Numbered from the stretch's first letter, positions 8,652 through 17,810 are shown. The stretch: DNA of 64,000 nucleotides from Rhodoferax sp. (GCF_028688795.1 NZ_JAQTXM010000023.1:1-64000), one strand, 5' to 3'. The notes: generated by a model from the letters alone, not told the origin. Numbers and translations: made by a program.

Positions 8652-11135
8652 GTGAGAACACTGCCCGCCCCCTTTGACGTCGCGCCTGCCGTCTACGACC
8701 CGCTGGACATGGTGCTGGAGAGCATCAGCCAAGGCGTCTACTTGCTGGACGCATCAAACCATGTGACGCTCTACAACAACCGCCTATGCGAGTTACTTGA
8801 CCTGCCCCGTGCGTTTTTGGACACCATGCCCACGCTGGAAGAAATAAATGCTTACCAAATGCAGCGGGGCGACTTCGGGCCAGGCGCCAATCTGGTTGAC
8901 CACCATGCCCGCGACTACGTGCTCAGCGGCGGCAAGTTGTCCACGCCCGAGCGGTTTTTGCGCGTGACCCGCGCCGGGCGAACCCTGGAGGTGATCTCAA
9001 GACCGGTGCCCGATGGCGGCATGGTTCGTACCTTTGCCGATGTCACCAACTATGTACAGACCGAAGCTGCCCGTGAAAAAGCCAACAAGCTTTTGTACGT
9101 CACGCAAGAAATTGCCATGGTGGGCGGCTGGGAAATCGACCTGCGCGACGACTTGGTGACCTGGTCTGATCAGGTGTACCAGATTTTTGACACCACACCG
9201 GAGTCGTTCACCCCCACGACGAGCAACACGCGCCAGCTCTTCACGCCAAAATCCTGGGCCATCGTGAGCGCGTCCTACGCCGAGGCCAACCACCAGCCCA
9301 AAGACCATGACTTTGAGATCGAGATGACCACCCTCAAAGGCCGGCACATCTGGGTGCATTCACGTGGCTACACCGAATGGGCCAATGGGCGCCCCGCCAA
9401 GCGCACCGCCATCGTGCAAGACATCACGGAGCGCAAAAAAACCGAATTGGCGCTGTTTGAGAGCGAGGCCCGCTGGAAACTGGCGCTGCAAAGCGTGGGT
9501 GATGGCTTGTGGGATTTGCAGGTGCAAAGCGGCGAAGAATACTTGTCGCCACAACTGCTGCGCATGTACGGCTACAGCGAAACCAATGTCAAGTTTCGCG
9601 TGAATGAGCTCGACGGCCGCACCCACCCCGACGATGTGGCACGCATGCATCATGACCGTCAAGCGCATCTGGATGGACTGACCCCAACCTACAGCAACGA
9701 ACACCGCATACGCTGCAAAGATGGCAGCTGGAAATGGGTGCACAGCCGCGGCATGGTCATCAGCCGCGATATCCGTGGCCTGCCGTTGCGCATGATTGGC
9801 ACACACACCGACATCACCGAGCGCAAGCAGGCTGAGGCCCAGGTCTGGCAACAGGCCCATTTCGACGCCCTCACCGGCCTGCCAAACCGCCGCATGATGC
9901 AGGAGCGGCTGACACAAGAGATCAAAAAATGCCGCCGCGATGGCCTGCAACTGGCGCTGCTGTTCATCGACCTGGACCACTTTAAGGAAGTTAACGACAC
10001 GCTCGGCCACGACCGCGGCGACCTGTTGTTGCTTGAGGCCGGTCGGCGCATCCAGATCTGCCTGCGCGAAGTCGACACCGTGGCCCGCATGGGGGGTGAC
10101 GAATTCACCGTGATCATCTCCGAGCTGGCAGACGCGACACACCTGCAAGGCATCTTGCCCAAGTTGCTGCAAACCCTGAGCGCGTCATTCCAGCTGGGCC
10201 TGGACCAAGTGTTTGTGTCCGCCAGCATTGGCGTCACCGTCTACCCCTACGATGGTCTGGAGATTGAAACCCTGCTGAAAAACGCCGACCAGGCCCTTTA
10301 TGTGGCCAAGGGTGCCGGGCGCAACCGCTACAGCTTCTTCACACCAGCTCTGCAAGAGGCAGCGCGCATGCGTGCCCAGCTCACTCACGACCTGCGCGCC
10401 GCCTTGGCCAGGCAGGAATTTCGGGTGTTTTACCAGCCCATCGTTGAATTGGCCACCGGCGCCATTCACAAGGCTGAGGCACTGGTGCGCTGGCAGCACC
10501 CCACGCGTGGCCTGATCAGCCCGGCCGAGTTCATTCCTGTGGCTGAGAGCAGCGGGCTGATTGTGGACATGGGCGAATGGGTGTTTGTCCAGGCCGCCGC
10601 CCAAGTGCAGGCTTGGCGGGCCAACTTGCACCCGCAATTTCAGATCAGCGTCAACAAATCGCCCGTGCAGTTTGAAAGCCCCAACCCGGCGCATACGCCC
10701 TGGATCGAGCAACTGCAGGCACGCGGCCTGCCAGGCGACTGCATCGTGGTGGAAATCACCGAAGGGCTGTTGCTGTCCACCAGTGGTGGCGTGGTTGAGC
10801 AACTGCTGAAGTTGCGGGATGTGGGCATTAACGTGTCTCTGGACGACTTTGGCACGGGTTACTCATCGCTGTCTTACCTGCAACGCTTTGACATTGATTT
10901 TGTCAAGATCGACCAGTCGTTTGTGCGCAACCTGGTGGCGGGTTCGACCGACCTGGTGCTGTGCCAAGCCATCATCGCCATGGCGCACGCGCTGGGCATG
11001 AAGGTGGTGGCAGAAGGGGTTGAAACCGCTGATCAACGGGATTTGCTGACCGCCGCCGGGTGCGACTTTGCACAGGGGTATTTGTATTCGCGACCCGTGC
11101 CGGCAGGGGAGTTTGAGAAGCTATTCGGGAATTAA
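8652..11135 (+). CDS. PAS-PAS-PAS-GGDEF-EAL cyclic-di-GMP protein
   Basis: An 827-residue protein with both halves of c-di-GMP turnover. An N-terminal PAS (YDPLDMVLESISQGVYLLD) is followed by two PAS_3/PAC units, each ending DITERK. The GGDEF domain has an intact RMGGDEF and an upstream REVD inhibitory I-site. The EAL domain has KAEALVRWQHP, DDFGTGYSSL and KIDQSFV. All key residues are present, so either activity is possible. No transmembrane segment is seen. The start is a GTG; an ATG at 8709 is the alternative. Its 3' end overlaps the convergent ABC ATPase gene by 4 bases. Confidence 0.9.
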   Translation: MRTLPAPFDVAPAVYDPLDMVLESISQGVYLLDASNHVTLYNNRLCELLDLPRAFLDTMPTLEEINAYQMQRGDFGPGANLVDHHARDYVLSGGKLSTPERFLRVTRAGRTLEVISRPVPDGGMVRTFADVTNYVQTEAAREKANKLLYVTQEIAMVGGWEIDLRDDLVTWSDQVYQIFDTTPESFTPTTSNTRQLFTPKSWAIVSASYAEANHQPKDHDFEIEMTTLKGRHIWVHSRGYTEWANGRPAKRTAIVQDITERKKTELALFESEARWKLALQSVGDGLWDLQVQSGEEYLSPQLLRMYGYSETNVKFRVNELDGRTHPDDVARMHHDRQAHLDGLTPTYSNEHRIRCKDGSWKWVHSRGMVISRDIRGLPLRMIGTHTDITERKQAEAQVWQQAHFDALTGLPNRRMMQERLTQEIKKCRRDGLQLALLFIDLDHFKEVNDTLGHDRGDLLLLEAGRRIQICLREVDTVARMGGDEFTVIISELADATHLQGILPKLLQTLSASFQLGLDQVFVSASIGVTVYPYDGLEIETLLKNADQALYVAKGAGRNRYSFFTPALQEAARMRAQLTHDLRAALARQEFRVFYQPIVELATGAIHKAEALVRWQHPTRGLISPAEFIPVAESSGLIVDMGEWVFVQAAAQVQAWRANLHPQFQISVNKSPVQFESPNPAHTPWIEQLQARGLPGDCIVVEITEGLLLSTSGGVVEQLLKLRDVGINVSLDDFGTGYSSLSYLQRFDIDFVKIDQSFVRNLVAGSTDLVLCQAIIAMAHALGMKVVAEGVETADQRDLLTAAGCDFAQGYLYSRPVPAGEFEKLFGN

Positions 11136-12202
11136 CCCAACCGCAACCCACTCTGCGCGTCAAACCAGTTGTTGTGGTTACCGCTGACCGTCATCCCAAC
11201 GGTGTCACCCACGGTCACAACTGTGCTCGGCGGTGTGCGCACGGTAATCAGGCCAACAGCAGTTTTCACCACCACATAGGTGTCGGCACCGGTGGGCTCC
11301 ACCAGCGTGACCTGGCCGCGCCATGAGGCATCGTCGCTGAGGTGAATGTGTTCCGGGCGCTGGCCTAGCGTCACCTTGCCAGTGGCCGGGCATGGCAACG
11401 CCAAGCTGCCACCTTCAAAATTAAATTGGCTTGTAGCCCCCGTCCTACCTGCGCTACCAGCTATAAAATTCATAGTTGGCGAACCAATGAAACCGGCCAC
11501 ATAAGTGTTCGCGGGGCGACGGTAAATGTCGTCCGGTGTGCCAATTTGTTGCAGGATGCCGTCCTTCATCACCGCAATGCGGCTACCCAGCGTCATGGCC
11601 TCGATCTGGTCATGCGTCACATACACCGTGGTGATACCCGACAGCAGATGTAGACGCTTGATTTCGGCGCGCATTTCCACCCGCAATTTGGCGTCCAGGT
11701 TGCTTAAGGGCTCGTCAAACAAAAACAGTTTCGGGTCACGCGCCAGCGCACGGCCCATGGCCACGCGTTGACGCTGGCCACCCGAGAGCTGCGCCGGGCG
11801 GCGGTCCAGCAGGTGCTCAATCTGCAGCATGGCGGCCACTTCGTGGATGCGCTTGGTGCGCACGTCAAGCGGTACCTTGCGCATTTCCAGCGCAAAGCCA
11901 ATGTTGTCCGCCACGGTCATGGTGGGGTACAGCGCATAGCTCTGGAACACCATGGCAATGTCACGCTGGGCCGGGGCCACACCAATGACGTTTTTGCCGG
12001 CTATTTTGAGTTCGCCTTCAGTGGGCTCTTCCAAGCCGGCAATGATGTTGAGCAGTGTGGACTTGCCGCAGCCAGAAGGCCCGACCAAAATCAGAAACTC
12101 GCCGGGAGCAACCTCGATGTCGATTTTCTTGAGAACCTCGACGGCTTTGTCGCCCTTGCCAAAAACCTTGCGAATACCTGCGATGTGAAGTGAAGCTGCC
12201 AT
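11132..12202 (-). CDS. sugar ABC transporter ATP-binding protein (MalK/UgpC type)
   Basis: The ATPase subunit for the two permeases upstream in the same operon. Walker A is GPSGCGKST, the signature LSGGQRQRVAMGRA, and Walker B LFLFDEPLSNLDA. A C-terminal MOBE-like domain follows (TLGQRPEHIHL). Copy C of the 42-bp repeat is read through in frame just after SPTMNFI, at the junction of ATPase and C-terminal domain. The start is ATG at 12202, five bases after the permease stop. Confidence 0.93.
   Translation of the reverse strand: MAASLHIAGIRKVFGKGDKAVEVLKKIDIEVAPGEFLILVGPSGCGKSTLLNIIAGLEEPTEGELKIAGKNVIGVAPAQRDIAMVFQSYALYPTMTVADNIGFALEMRKVPLDVRTKRIHEVAAMLQIEHLLDRRPAQLSGGQRQRVAMGRALARDPKLFLFDEPLSNLDAKLRVEMRAEIKRLHLLSGITTVYVTHDQIEAMTLGSRIAVMKDGILQQIGTPDDIYRRPANTYVAGFIGSPTMNFIAGSAGRTGATSQFNFEGGSLALPCPATGKVTLGQRPEHIHLSDDASWRGQVTLVEPTGADTYVVVKTAVGLITVRTPPSTVVTVGDTVGMTVSGNHNNWFDAQSGLRLG
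11423..11464 (-). repeat. 42-bp palindromic repeat, copy C (inside ABC ATPase gene)
   Basis: On the minus strand it reads ATAGCTGGTAGCGC, then GGGGCTACAAGCC, at exact family spacing. It is in the sense orientation of its host gene and uses frame 1 (IAGSAG then GATSQF), the same frame as copies A and B. Confidence 0.85.
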
Positions 12203-12207
12203 GAGTT

Positions 12208-13062
12208 TTATCCTTTCACAGCGCCAGCTGTGAGACCTTTGACGAAATATTGACCGGCCAGCACATAAACCAGCATGGTCGGCAAGCCGGCAATGATGGC
12301 TGCGGCCATGTCAACGTTGTAGTTTTTGACGCTGCTGGTGGTGTTGGCCATGTTGTTCAAGCCGACCGTGATGGGCTTGCTGTCGGCACCGCTGAAGGCC
12401 ACACCAAACAGGAAATCGTTCCAGATGTTGGTGAACTGCCAGATCAGCGTGACCATCAAAATCGGTGTCGACATGGGAATCACGATGCGGTAAAAAATAC
12501 GCCAGAAGCCCGCGCCGTCAATCCGCGCCGCGTTCACCAATTCACGCGGAATGGCGGTGTAGTAGTTTCTGAAAAACAGCGTGGTACTGGCCATACCGGC
12601 CAGGCAGTGCACCATGATCAAGCCACCAATCGAGCTCGACAAACCCAGAAACCCCAGCACCTGGCTCATCGGCAGCAGCACCACCTGATATGGCATGAAC
12701 ACACCAAACAAGATAAAGCCAAACAGCAAGTCACTGCCCTTGAACTTCCACATGGAAAGCACATAGCCGTTGATGGCGCCCCAAGCGGTGGAGATCAGCA
12801 CCGCTGGCACGGCCATCATCACGGAGTTCCAGAAGTAGGGCTTGAGCCCCCGGCAGTCGACCCCGGTGCAGGCTGTGGACCAAGCCAACTTCCAGGACTC
12901 TAGGTTGAGCGAGGTGGGCAGGCTCAGCAGGTTGCCAGCGCGTATCTGCGCGCCATCCTTGAGCGAAGTCACCAGCATCACATACAGCGGTGCCAAAAAG
13001 AAGAAAGCGGCCACGCCCAATACGGCGTACACGGCAAAACGGGATATGTTTTTAGCGTTCAT
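12208..13062 (-). CDS. gtsC: glucose/mannose-type ABC transporter permease
   Basis: A carbohydrate ABC permease of the MalG/GtsC class, about 284 residues with six predicted membrane spans. The EAA-type loop is seen near ELVNAARIDGAGFWRIFYRI. I prefer the ATG at 13062 (preceded by CCGGGAACTACTG) over the TTG at 13080, which would overlap the stop codon of the preceding permease. The gene is the second of two permeases in a four-gene transporter operon. Confidence 0.88.
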   Translation of the reverse strand: MNAKNISRFAVYAVLGVAAFFFLAPLYVMLVTSLKDGAQIRAGNLLSLPTSLNLESWKLAWSTACTGVDCRGLKPYFWNSVMMAVPAVLISTAWGAINGYVLSMWKFKGSDLLFGFILFGVFMPYQVVLLPMSQVLGFLGLSSSIGGLIMVHCLAGMASTTLFFRNYYTAIPRELVNAARIDGAGFWRIFYRIVIPMSTPILMVTLIWQFTNIWNDFLFGVAFSGADSKPITVGLNNMANTTSSVKNYNVDMAAAIIAGLPTMLVYVLAGQYFVKGLTAGAVKG

Positions 13063-13076
13063 CAGTAGTTCCCGGC

Positions 13077-13955
13077 TCAACGCTCGTGCGGTTTGGACCG
13101 CAACTCGCTGTAAAGGTAAGGCACCACAAGGGCTGCCACCATGGCCAGCATCATGGTGGCGCTGGCGGCGCCCAGGCCAATCTGGCCACGGGTGAAGCTC
13201 ATGGTGAACATGAAGGTGGCTGGCACATCAGACGCGTAGCCTGGCCCACCGTTGGTGAGTGCCATCACCAAATCAAACGCCTTGATGGACAGGTGCGAGA
13301 GCACCAGAATGGTCGAGAACACCACCGGACGCAAGATAGGCAGGATGATGCGCCAGTAAATTCTTGGCAGCGAAGCACCGTCGATTTGCGCCGCCTTGAT
13401 GATGCTGTCGTCAATGCCACGCAAGCCGGCCAAAAACAGCGCCATGGCAAAGCCGGCCGACTGCCAGATGCCGGCAATCACCACGCAGTAAATGGCGGTG
13501 TCACTTTGCACCAGCCAGTCAAAGCTGAAGCTGGCCCAACCCATGTCGTGCATAAGTTTCTCAAGGCCCAGACTTGGGTTCAAAATCCATTTCCATGCGG
13601 TGCCGGTGACGATGAACGATAGCGCCATGGGGTACAAATAAATGGTTCGAATGACGCCTTCAAAGCGGATTTTCTGGTCCAGAAAAATCGCCAGCACCAT
13701 GCCCAGCAGCATCGAGCCGCCCACATACAACACGCTGAAAATGCCGAGGTTTTTCAGGGCCACGTACCAGCGGTCCATTTCCCACAGCTTGCCGTATTGC
13801 TCAAGCCCGACAAACTCGTCGTAGTTGGGCAGCATGCGCGAGTTGGTCACGGACAACACGCCGTTCCAGATCATGAAGCCGTAGATGAAGGCAAAGCCGA
13901 GCACAAAGGCCGGAGCGATCACCAGTTTGGGCAACACGTTTTCAAAAGATTTCAT
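13077..13955 (-). CDS. gtsB: glucose/mannose-type ABC transporter permease
   Basis: A MalF/GtsB-class inner-membrane permease with six predicted spans. The cytoplasmic EAA loop is represented by IKAAQIDGASLPRIYWRIILP. The ATG at 13955 is preferred; a GTG two codons upstream is possible. It is separated from the binding-protein gene by about 410 bases of hairpin-rich noncoding DNA, unusually large for a gap inside an operon. Confidence 0.88.
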   Translation of the reverse strand: MKSFENVLPKLVIAPAFVLGFAFIYGFMIWNGVLSVTNSRMLPNYDEFVGLEQYGKLWEMDRWYVALKNLGIFSVLYVGGSMLLGMVLAIFLDQKIRFEGVIRTIYLYPMALSFIVTGTAWKWILNPSLGLEKLMHDMGWASFSFDWLVQSDTAIYCVVIAGIWQSAGFAMALFLAGLRGIDDSIIKAAQIDGASLPRIYWRIILPILRPVVFSTILVLSHLSIKAFDLVMALTNGGPGYASDVPATFMFTMSFTRGQIGLGAASATMMLAMVAALVVPYLYSELRSKPHER

Positions 13956-14368
13956 AAACACTTTGCCTTTGGTTTATTTCATGGCCCTTGCGGGAATGCC
14001 TGCGCCACTTGTGCGCAAGCGTTACGTTCAGTTTCTGCACAAGGACCTGACGGGCCGGGCATTTCACTACGTTCGTGTCCCCCGCCAGAAAGCTTTCGGA
14101 CTCCTCCTTGACCTCACTGCGCGGAACAACCAACCCATCAGGTCCCGCCAAGGTTTTCGGACTCCAAGTAAGCCACCCTCAGATATCCAGCAGTGGGGCT
14201 GGGGTGCGTGTCAGATCGAAATCAAGGAGGAGCCGCAGGCGGGGGACATTCGCTCTGGCACGCACCCCAGCCCTGCTGCGGGTTCAAACAACAAACGCCA
14301 CTCTTGAGAAGCCGCATCCTGCATCCCGAATCAAATCCGGAATGACAGGCTACGGCAATCAACCCAAC
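13956..14368. repeat. 413-bp noncoding gap with nested inverted repeats
   Basis: No credible gene on either strand. Two inverted pairs are interleaved. The first is a segment around 14073-14112 (CGTTCGTGTCCCCCGCC, ending CTCCTCCTTGA), whose reverse complement recurs at about 14217-14250. The second has arms at 14188-14214 and 14254-14280 sharing GGGCTGGGGTGCGTG. A separate short imperfect palindrome (CCGAATCAAATCCGG) lies near 14326-14340. Because it lies between a binding-protein gene and its permeases, it may act in mRNA stabilisation or attenuation, as REP hairpins do between malE and malF. That role is inferred. Confidence 0.7.
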
Positions 14369-15619
14369 TTACTTCGTCGCAGCCGCCTTGGCGATGCTCT
14401 TCACACCGTCAGCCACACTCATCTTGTCGTCGTTCCAGAACTGGCTGACCGCGTCCTTGATGGCGCCTTCAGCCGCAGGCTTCACAGCCATACCGTGCGC
14501 AATGGAAGGCATCAGCCCGCCAGATTTGGCAGTGGCCACGAAGTCTTTGGTCGACAGCTTGGCGCAGTCGTCAAACTTGGCCATATCCATATTCAGCCGC
14601 ACCGGAATCGAGCCCTTGTTCAGGTTGAACACTTCCTGGAATTCGGTGCCCATGATGGCGGCAGCCAAGTCAGCCTGCGCCTTTTGAGCAGCAGCATCTT
14701 TCAGCTTGAACATGGCAAACGAATCGACATTGAAGGTGTAGGCGTTGGCCGTACCAGGCGCAGCGGCACAGGTGTAATCTTTGCCCGGCACTTTGCCAGC
14801 CGCAGTGAACTCACCCTTGGCCCAGTCACCCATGAACTGGAAAGCTGCCTTCTCTTGAATCACCATGGCCGTGGCCAGGTTCCAGTCGCGACCAGGGGAA
14901 GCTGGGTCGGTGTAGCTCTTGATCTTGCGGAAGGTTTCAAGCGACTTGGTCATGGTCGGGCTAGTCAGAGCCTTCTGGTCGAGTTTGACCAGTGCATCCT
15001 GATAGAACTTGGTGCCACCTACACCCAGCACCACATCTTCAAAAGTTGTGAAATCTTGCCAGTTTTGGCCACCGTGGGCCACAGGAATCAAGCCGGCCTT
15101 TTTGACTTTTTCAGCAGCGGCAAAAAATTCGTCCCAAGTTTTTGGTGCACCGGTGACCCCGGCTTTTTTCAGCACGGCATTGTTGGCCCACATCCAGTTG
15201 ACGCGGTGCACATTCACCGGTGCTGCCACAAAGTTGCCTTTGTACTTCATGACATCAGCCACCACGGCGGGCAACAGACTGTCCCACTTTTCGGCCTTGG
15301 CGGTGGCGTCCAGATTGGCCAGCACGCCCTCAGATGCCCATTCCTGAATGGCAGGACCCTTGATCTGCGCCGCGGCAGGCGGGTTGCCGGCAACCACGCG
15401 GCTTTTCAGCACGGTCATGGCGTTGTCACCGCCGCCACCGGCCACGGCAAAATCTTTCCAGGTGTGGCCCTTGCTCTGCATGATTTTTTTCAGCTCGCCG
15501 ACCGATTTGGCTTCGCCACCCGAGGTCCACCAATGCAGCACTTCAACTTCACCAGCCAACACGGTTGAGCCAGCCACTACCAATGCCACGGCCGTGGCCA
15601 ATTTGGAAAGTTTGATCAT
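14369..15619 (-). CDS. gtsA: glucose/mannose-type ABC transporter substrate-binding protein
   Basis: A 416-residue periplasmic sugar-binding protein (SBP_bac_1 type). The signal peptide begins MIKLSKLATAVALVVAGS and is cleaved near VLA-GE. The mature start EVEVLHWWTSGGE and the AVAGGGGDNAMTVLK segment are like GtsA proteins. The ATG at 15619 has a strong Shine-Dalgarno sequence (AGGAGGA), so I chose it over the longer ORF. It is the first gene of the transporter operon; an AT-rich palindrome lies about 85-105 bases upstream. Confidence 0.92.
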   Translation of the reverse strand: MIKLSKLATAVALVVAGSTVLAGEVEVLHWWTSGGEAKSVGELKKIMQSKGHTWKDFAVAGGGGDNAMTVLKSRVVAGNPPAAAQIKGPAIQEWASEGVLANLDATAKAEKWDSLLPAVVADVMKYKGNFVAAPVNVHRVNWMWANNAVLKKAGVTGAPKTWDEFFAAAEKVKKAGLIPVAHGGQNWQDFTTFEDVVLGVGGTKFYQDALVKLDQKALTSPTMTKSLETFRKIKSYTDPASPGRDWNLATAMVIQEKAAFQFMGDWAKGEFTAAGKVPGKDYTCAAAPGTANAYTFNVDSFAMFKLKDAAAQKAQADLAAAIMGTEFQEVFNLNKGSIPVRLNMDMAKFDDCAKLSTKDFVATAKSGGLMPSIAHGMAVKPAAEGAIKDAVSQFWNDDKMSVADGVKSIAKAAATK

Positions 15620-15701
15620 GTGATCCTCCTGTTTGTCCGCCGGGTAAGCCACATTAGGCACCGGGGGCGCGGGTTGCTTCGTGCAGACACCACGTCACAC
15701 G

Positions 15702-15724
15702 AATTAATTAATTGTTAATTAATT
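15702..15724. promoter_or_regulatory. AT-only palindrome, candidate operator
   Basis: A perfect 10-bp inverted repeat (AATTAATTAA - TTG - TTAATTAATT) in the 171-bp gap between the ROK kinase stop and the binding-protein start. Its position suggests a repressor or activator site for the sugar operon. No matching regulator gene is in the window, so the protein is unknown. Confidence 0.5.
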
Positions 15725-15790
15725 AACTGGGTCTGACAATGAGGACAAACCCTGATCTTTGACCAAACGCAAGCTAAGTGCGTTTAAATT

Positions 15791-16816
15791 TCAAGCCACC
15801 AACGCCAGCGCACCAAAATCCCCCACCCGCTCACCCAAGCCAGCGCTGACCAACTCGCAGCCGTCTGTGAGCGCCGGCAACTTGCCTTGCACGTAGGCGC
15901 GCAGGCGCGGCAGCAAGTGGTCACGGTGGTGCCAATAGACGCTGCCACCGATGCTGATGCGTTGTACATCCAGTGTGGCGATCAGGTCATAGAGCATGCG
16001 GCCCATGACCTCACATAATTCATCAATTAAGGCTGTAGCCCTTTTATCACCAGCGTAAGAAGCTACAAAAAGCGCAGCAGCATCCGCATACCCAAGTGCA
16101 GCAAAACGCCGGGCAATGGCGTTGCCGGCGACCAAGCCCTCCACATCACCGATGTTGCCGCAGCCGCACAGCGCGTCCGCGTTGCTGCTGACAAACAGGT
16201 GCCCGGCGTGTCCTGCGTTGCCATTTTTGCCGCGCAGCACATGACCGTCCACACACAGCCCGGTGCCGATGCCGGTGCTCCAAGTGACGTAAGCGCAATT
16301 GGCCATAGGTACCCCGTTGGTTTGCAAGGCACCCCAGCGGCGTTCGGCCTCCAGCGCGCCAATGCCGTCGTTTTCTACCCGCACGTGTTTGAAAGCGGCA
16401 CGCAGCGGCGCTTCAAGCAGCGCGGTTTGCCAGTCGTTGGGCAGGCCACGGGCCTTGCCGGCCAAACCACCACAAATGTTGGGGGCGGCCAGCTCAACCA
16501 ACCCTTGCTTGAGCACAAACGGCCCGCACGATGACACACCGACGCGCGCAATATCTTCGGTTTGCACACCCGCCATCGTGCAGCTTTGCGCAATCAGTCG
16601 GATGATCTGCTGTGCCAGCGCATCGTTATTCCCAATGGTGGCAGTAGGCTCGGTTACCTTGCCCCGGCTGCCTTGCGCGTCAACGATATTGACAGCCACC
16701 TTGGTGCCGCCAATGTCCACGCAGGCCACCGGTGCGGAGCCCGCAGGCAGCCGAAAACCGTCAATCAGAATGTTGGAAGTCATGGGGAAAGTCTCGTTGG
16801 TTGGTCTTGTTGTCAT
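15791..16816 (-). CDS. ROK-family sugar kinase (glucokinase/mannokinase-like)
   Basis: A 341-residue cytosolic kinase that would phosphorylate hexose brought in by the adjacent transporter. The ATP motif is VDIGGTKVAVNIV; the sugar-site region includes VENDGIGALEAE and STGIGTGL. The zinc motif of the ROK family is partly changed: CGCGNIGDVE has Asp where the family usually has a third Cys. It overlaps the upstream cupin gene by ATGA. Repeat copy D is read in frame within VASYAGDKRATALI. The sugar specificity is not determined. Confidence 0.85.
   Translation of the reverse strand: MTTRPTNETFPMTSNILIDGFRLPAGSAPVACVDIGGTKVAVNIVDAQGSRGKVTEPTATIGNNDALAQQIIRLIAQSCTMAGVQTEDIARVGVSSCGPFVLKQGLVELAAPNICGGLAGKARGLPNDWQTALLEAPLRAAFKHVRVENDGIGALEAERRWGALQTNGVPMANCAYVTWSTGIGTGLCVDGHVLRGKNGNAGHAGHLFVSSNADALCGCGNIGDVEGLVAGNAIARRFAALGYADAAALFVASYAGDKRATALIDELCEVMGRMLYDLIATLDVQRISIGGSVYWHHRDHLLPRLRAYVQGKLPALTDGCELVSAGLGERVGDFGALALVA
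16025..16066 (-). repeat. 42-bp palindromic repeat, copy D (inside ROK kinase gene)
   Basis: Minus-strand reading GTAGCTTCTTACGC, then AGGGCTACAGCC, at family spacing. Sense to its gene, frame 1. Confidence 0.75.
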
Positions 16817-17184
16817 GCTCGGCCATAGTCGTCACCCAAACGCGTGATGTCGTCTTCGCCCAGGTAAGTGCCAAACTGTACTTCAACAATTTCAACCGGT
16901 TGCGTGGTGACATTGGTGAGCCGGTGCACTTGCCCCAAGGCAATGTCGCAGTGTTGCCCCACCGTCAAGTCGATACTTTGCTCACCCAGCGTGACACTGG
17001 CGGTGCCGCGCACCACCACCCAATGTTCTGCGCGTTGGGCGTGTTTTTGCAGGCTGATGCGTTGCCCCGGCAGCACACCAATGCGTTTGATTTTGTGGCC
17101 AGGGGCTTCTGAGACGGTTTCATACCAGCCCCAGGGACGCTCGGTGCGTTCGATGCGCACAATGGTTTGCGGGGCGGTTTGCAT
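16813..17184 (-). CDS. cupin-type (type II) mannose-6-phosphate isomerase-like protein
   Basis: A 123-residue cupin matching the C-terminal domain of bifunctional mannose-1-phosphate guanylyltransferase/phosphomannose isomerases. Visible motifs are RPWGWYETV, KRIGVLPGQRISLQKHAQRAEHW and VHRLTN. It overlaps the ROK kinase by four bases. With the kinase it would convert mannose to fructose-6-phosphate; alternatively it serves exopolysaccharide sugar metabolism. The stand-alone cupin form is common in bacteria. Confidence 0.8.
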   Translation of the reverse strand: MQTAPQTIVRIERTERPWGWYETVSEAPGHKIKRIGVLPGQRISLQKHAQRAEHWVVVRGTASVTLGEQSIDLTVGQHCDIALGQVHRLTNVTTQPVEIVEVQFGTYLGEDDITRLGDDYGRA

Positions 17185-17312
17185 AAGGCTTGTGACTGAG
17201 TGGTGATGCCAGCATACTATCCCTTTGTGCAGGCACAGATTACCAATGGATTACCCGCTGCAAACCTGAGGCCCTGCCCATGCGGACGTGGCCACCACGT
17301 CAAGCGACGACG

Positions 17313-17753
17313 TCAGCGCGGTAAATGCTGCTGCGTCCAGCGCACGATGTCGGCCAAACCCATGGCCCCCGCCTGGCGCGCTACCTCACGGCCACCAACA
17401 AACAATGCCAGGGTGGGAATGCTGCGAATGTTATAGCGCGCACCCAGGTTTTGCTCGGCTTCGGTGTCGACCTTGGCCAGGCGCACCAGCGGCTCAAGCT
17501 GGGCGGCTGCCTGCTCAAACGCCGGCGCCATCTGGCGGCAAGGGCCACACCACGGCGCCCAGAAGTCAACCAGCACGGCAATCTGGTTGCGACTGACGTG
17601 GCGGTCAAAATTGGCTTCATTGAGCATCACCGGGTGGGCATCAAACAGCGGTTTGTGGCAACTGCCGCAATTGGGCGCGTTGCTTAAATTGGTGCGGCTG
17701 ACGCGGTTGGTGGTGTGGCAATGCGGGCAAACAATGTGCAGGGAATCGGTCAT
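17313..17753 (-). CDS. trxC: thioredoxin 2 (zinc-binding TrxC)
   Basis: A 146-residue cytosolic disulfide reductase. The N-terminal zinc finger has two CxxC pairs (CPHC and CGSC). The thioredoxin fold follows with the active site WCGPC in VDFWAPWCGPCRQ and the cis-proline loop RSIPTL. TrxC genes are often under oxidative-stress control; no OxyR site was identified. It is a single gene on the minus strand, upstream of a small membrane-protein gene. Confidence 0.95.
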   Translation of the reverse strand: MTDSLHIVCPHCHTTNRVSRTNLSNAPNCGSCHKPLFDAHPVMLNEANFDRHVSRNQIAVLVDFWAPWCGPCRQMAPAFEQAAAQLEPLVRLAKVDTEAEQNLGARYNIRSIPTLALFVGGREVARQAGAMGLADIVRWTQQHLPR

Positions 17754-17810
17754 AAGTGATCCTTTCTTTGCCGTAGATGGCAGCAGACACGATCAATTCA
17801 AGCACGGACC

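Noticed and set aside
9360-10172. 270-residue minus-strand ORF in the GGDEF-EAL gene
   Set aside because: Shadow ORF; all codon and domain evidence supports the plus-strand gene.
14075-15568. 497-residue plus-strand ORF opposite the sugar-binding protein gene
   Set aside because: It is a shadow of the minus-strand gene, with His/Gly/Arg-rich composition typical of antisense frames and no recognisable domain.
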